From Thaumarchaeota archaeon S13 (GTDB lineage Archaea > Thermoproteota > Nitrososphaeria > Nitrososphaerales > Nitrosopumilaceae), in assembly GCA_003724275.1 (NCBI GenBank), contig RHFA01000087.1, positions 1 to 11,880 on the forward strand: a DNA stretch of 11,880 nucleotides. Direction: 5' to 3'. Both the position numbers and the translations under genes were made by a program. Under the pieces are notes generated by a model. The model worked only from the letters and a program-made list of their open reading frames with translations, had not been told where the DNA came from and searched no databases. Shown here in pieces: positions 11,556 to 11,880 of this stretch (the stretch's first letter is position 1; the number at the start of each line of letters is the position of its first letter).

Positions 11556-11880
11556 TTGGAGCGCCTGATCGTCTGCCTCACCGGAATGCCCGGGGCAGGC
11601 AAGTCCACGATAGCCAGGTCCCTGGCAGGGCGCGGGTTTGCGACAGTCTCGATGGGCGACGCCGTGAGGGCAGAGGCGGCGCGGCGCGGGATAGAGCCCA
11701 CGGGGGGCAACCTCGGCGAACTCATGCTCGAGCTGCGCCGTGCCGGCGGGCCGGCCGCCGTGGCCGCGCTAGTCGAGGGCGAGATCGAGGCGGCTCCGCC
11801 CGGCGCCGTCATCGTCGATGGCATACGGTCCAACGCCGAGATAGACTGCCTTCGCGCGCACGGCAGGGTGAGGATACTCG
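11556..11880 (+). CDS. UPF0200 adenylate-kinase-like P-loop protein, 5' part (runs off the window)
   Basis: The first 108 codons of an archaeal UPF0200 / AAA_18-type P-loop protein, related to nucleotide and dephospho-CoA kinases; its own substrate is not established. Seen: Walker A GMPGAGKST (10-18), VSMGDAVRAEAARRGIEPTG (31-50, the family's MGDxxRxExxxRGxxPT block), NLGELMLELRRAGGP (52-66), and the Walker B-like VIVDGIRSNAEI (85-96). The TTG at 11556-11558 fits the TATA box and puts the first beta strand (LIVCLTG) at the N-terminus. The C-terminal half is outside the window. Confidence 0.92.
   Translation, partial: MERLIVCLTGMPGAGKSTIARSLAGRGFATVSMGDAVRAEAARRGIEPTGGNLGELMLELRRAGGPAAVAALVEGEIEAAPPGAVIVDGIRSNAEIDCLRAHGRVRIL

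Overview
The window looks archaeal, most likely from a very GC-rich member of the Thaumarchaeota (Nitrososphaerota). Seen directly: almost every gene or operon head has an AT-rich TATA-like box centred 26-30 bases before its start codon, with no Shine-Dalgarno sequence, the pattern of leaderless archaeal transcripts. The tRNA gene does not encode CCA, and the proteins include an A-type ATP synthase subunit C, an archaeal (class I) CCA-adding enzyme and a UPF0200 kinase-like protein. By eye the DNA is about two thirds G+C or more. The thaumarchaeal placement, possibly a Cenarchaeum-like sponge-associated lineage, is an inference.

Layout. 1-550: the 5' part of a phosphohexomutase (-) and tRNA-Thr(CGT) (+), back to back around one TATA box. 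568-1420: a 27-codon microgene (-), two divergent, apparently paralogous small membrane proteins sharing one TATA box, and a winged-helix protein (-). 1517-2250: a protein with a Cys/His cluster (+) converging on a 50-residue zinc-ribbon protein (-). 2348-4965: three + strand genes, each with its own promoter: a short-chain dehydrogenase, ATP synthase subunit C, and a Cas4-like protein that seems to have lost nuclease residues. 5044-7260: three - strand genes for membrane or exported products: a 36-residue membrane peptide, a membrane-anchored LEA14-like protein and a secreted trypsin-like protease. 7315-10508: a tightly overlapping four-gene - strand operon, thpR-cca-kinase-alkA. 10682-11486: a + strand pair, an acidic CPxC protein and a three-helix membrane protein. 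11556-11880: the start of a UPF0200 P-loop protein.

How the parts relate. ThpR and the CCA-adding enzyme both act on RNA ends, and the CCA enzyme is needed because the tRNA here lacks an encoded CCA. The kinase-like protein and AlkA glycosylase follow by translational overlap. The 5.0-7.3 kb block is an envelope or secretion neighbourhood. No mobile element, CRISPR array or rRNA was seen, and no stretch over 300 bases lacks a gene. I did not find a clear new multi-gene system. The best leads are the divergent paralogous membrane microproteins, the modular secreted protease, the degenerate Cas4-like protein, the atypical kinase in the RNA-end operon, and a strong preference for TAG stops.
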